Positions 63,390 to 64,000 of a stretch of DNA of 64,000 nt are shown here, piece by piece. Each line of letters opens with the position of its first letter. Within the stretch, counting starts at the first letter, position 1. The notes below the pieces were generated by a model. That model saw nothing but the letters and a program-made list of their open reading frames with translations. It made no database searches and was not told where the DNA came from. The DNA is from Xiheibacterium sp038325765 (GTDB taxonomy: Bacteria > Myxococcota_A > Polyangia > Nannocystales > Nannocystaceae), in the NCBI GenBank assembly GCA_038325765.1, contig JBBQJI010000029.1:27881-91880 (forward strand). The letters run 5' to 3'. The position numbers and the translations under genes were made by a program.

Positions 63390-63730
63390 CTATCCGCTCT
63401 CGGTCACCCCGCGCACCAGCGCCGCGCGATCGCGTGGATGTGCGCTGAGCTCGTTGGCGAGCTCCCACGCGAGGATCGTCGGATCGTCGCGATGGGCGAC
63501 GCCGCTCAGCGAGTTCACGCGGCTGACGACGCACGCGACGTGCGCACGGTAGAGCGCATCACAGCGGCTGCAGTCGTAGAACGCGGCGGCCTCCAGATCG
63601 GTGAGCTCACGCGCGTCGAGGTTCTCTTCGCGCGCGCCGCCCGAGCGTAGATAGCGCGGGAAGCCGCCGTGGTCCGACCAGCGGTTCGCGAGCACGACGA
63701 TGACGCGCTGCCCACGCGCCCGCGCCGCGA
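63390..63730 (-). pseudogene. Fragment of a GH5-type mannanase
   Basis: About 110 codons on the minus strand: 'RVIVVLANRWSDHGGFPRYL', 'AAFYDCSRCDALYRAHVACV', 'RDDPTILAWELANELSA'. The WELANE acid/base motif and the preceding VLANxWSDxGG are diagnostic of GH5 beta-mannanases. The domain begins without its N-terminus, right after the transposase fragment, and stops after the acid Glu, without the nucleophile. It is a decayed piece of a polysaccharide-degrading enzyme. Between it and the toxin, a direct repeat TCCGACCTATCCGC occurs twice (63370-63397). Confidence 0.65.
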
Positions 63731-63735
63731 CGAGC

Positions 63736-64000
63736 ACCGCGCTTGCTCGCGTCGATGTTGTCATCGAAGATCTCGGTTGCCTCCGAAAGGCGCTCGCGCA
63801 GCCTGCGGCGCAGCGGCTCGAGATCGGCGCCGCCGTCTTGAATGCACGCGACCGGCACGCCAGCGTGCTGCTCACAGAGGTGGTAGACATCGTCGACCAC
63901 GCGCGCGACGAGAAGCTCGACGTCGTGCCCAGCGTCAGCGCCGTGGCGGAAACTGTGTCGTGCTCGACCCTCGGTGTCATAGAGCGTCACGTTCGCGGCC
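63736..64000 (-). mobile_element. Transposase fragment (ISKra4-like), running off the right edge
   Basis: A minus-strand frame open to the window edge reads 'ANVTLYDTEGRARHSFRHG', 'LLVARVVDDVYHLCEQHAG', 'PVACIQDGGADLEPLRRRL' and then loses similarity near 63745. The xVTLYDxxG...xxxDxxDG pattern, with the second acidic residue in QDGG, is like the central DDE region of ISKra4-family transposases. Only this middle part is seen. The family call is tentative; the junction with the mannanase fragment suggests a rearrangement. Confidence 0.5.

Overview
The window is GC-rich and densely coding. Two signatures point to a myxobacterium, most likely the Nannocystis/Plesiocystis/Enhygromyxa side of Myxococcota. 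One is a pair of MYXO-CTERM proteins (1941-2972 and 34966-36402) ending in Cys-rich motif, hydrophobic helix and Arg cluster. The other is a set of small lipoproteins with Ser/Thr/Asp/Gly-rich linkers after the lipobox. Taxonomy is inferred from gene style only. I see no rRNA, tRNA or CRISPR array.

1-16.6 kb: the 5' end of an AMP-ligase-like gene at the left edge, secreted proteins and lipoproteins, an APC permease, and a tight four-gene minus-strand operon (11968 to 6979). That operon encodes a HAD-fold protein that has lost its nucleophile, a fatty acyl-CoA reductase, a thioester-reductase-like SDR and a polysaccharide pyruvyl transferase family protein. Then come a Tat/lipoprotein-like protein, a decayed alpha/beta hydrolase, pyrophosphatase, an agmatinase-family enzyme with a palindrome before its start, and a broken LamG gene.

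16.6-36.4 kb: mostly single housekeeping or envelope genes: ABC-F ATPase, AspT/YidE-like transporter, S9 peptidase, acyl-CoA dehydrogenase, Fur-family regulator, metallophosphoesterase, organophosphate MFS transporter with a HAD protein, mtnA, a DUF1624-like membrane acyltransferase, dinB and a trypsin-like MYXO-CTERM protease. Three short tandem-repeat tracts lie between genes.

36.4-50.9 kb: a minus-strand run (threonine dehydratase, lipoprotein, compact endonuclease V, oligoribonuclease, c-type haem fragment), a GT39/ArnT-like glycosyltransferase, a metzincin, an amidohydrolase, and lysA split by a one-base frameshift. Next is an unusual locus with a good sigma70-like promoter, a small ORF with perfect Shine-Dalgarno and a row of perfect hairpins, then an otsB-marR pair with a candidate operator.

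51-58.8 kb: the most interesting region. An NhaR-like regulator and a fatty-acid desaturase face a tightly coupled minus-strand operon: a V4R-like protein, an ABBA/DMATS-type aromatic prenyltransferase, a haem-oxygenase-like diiron protein and a cytokinin-dehydrogenase-like FAD oxidase. This looks like a small natural-product pathway for a prenylated aromatic compound, preceded by a 0.8-kb regulatory region.

58.9-64 kb: a graveyard of mobile and broken genes: IS3 fragment, AAA/DUF4143 ATPase with a 13-bp inverted repeat, P-type ATPase truncated at both ends with an internal stop, an antitoxin with a nonsense-mutated toxin, a mannanase fragment and a transposase fragment running off the edge.

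Across the window many non-operonic genes carry a TANNNT hexamer only 6-14 nt before the likely start codon, suggesting widespread leaderless or short-leader mRNAs. I used this to choose several starts.
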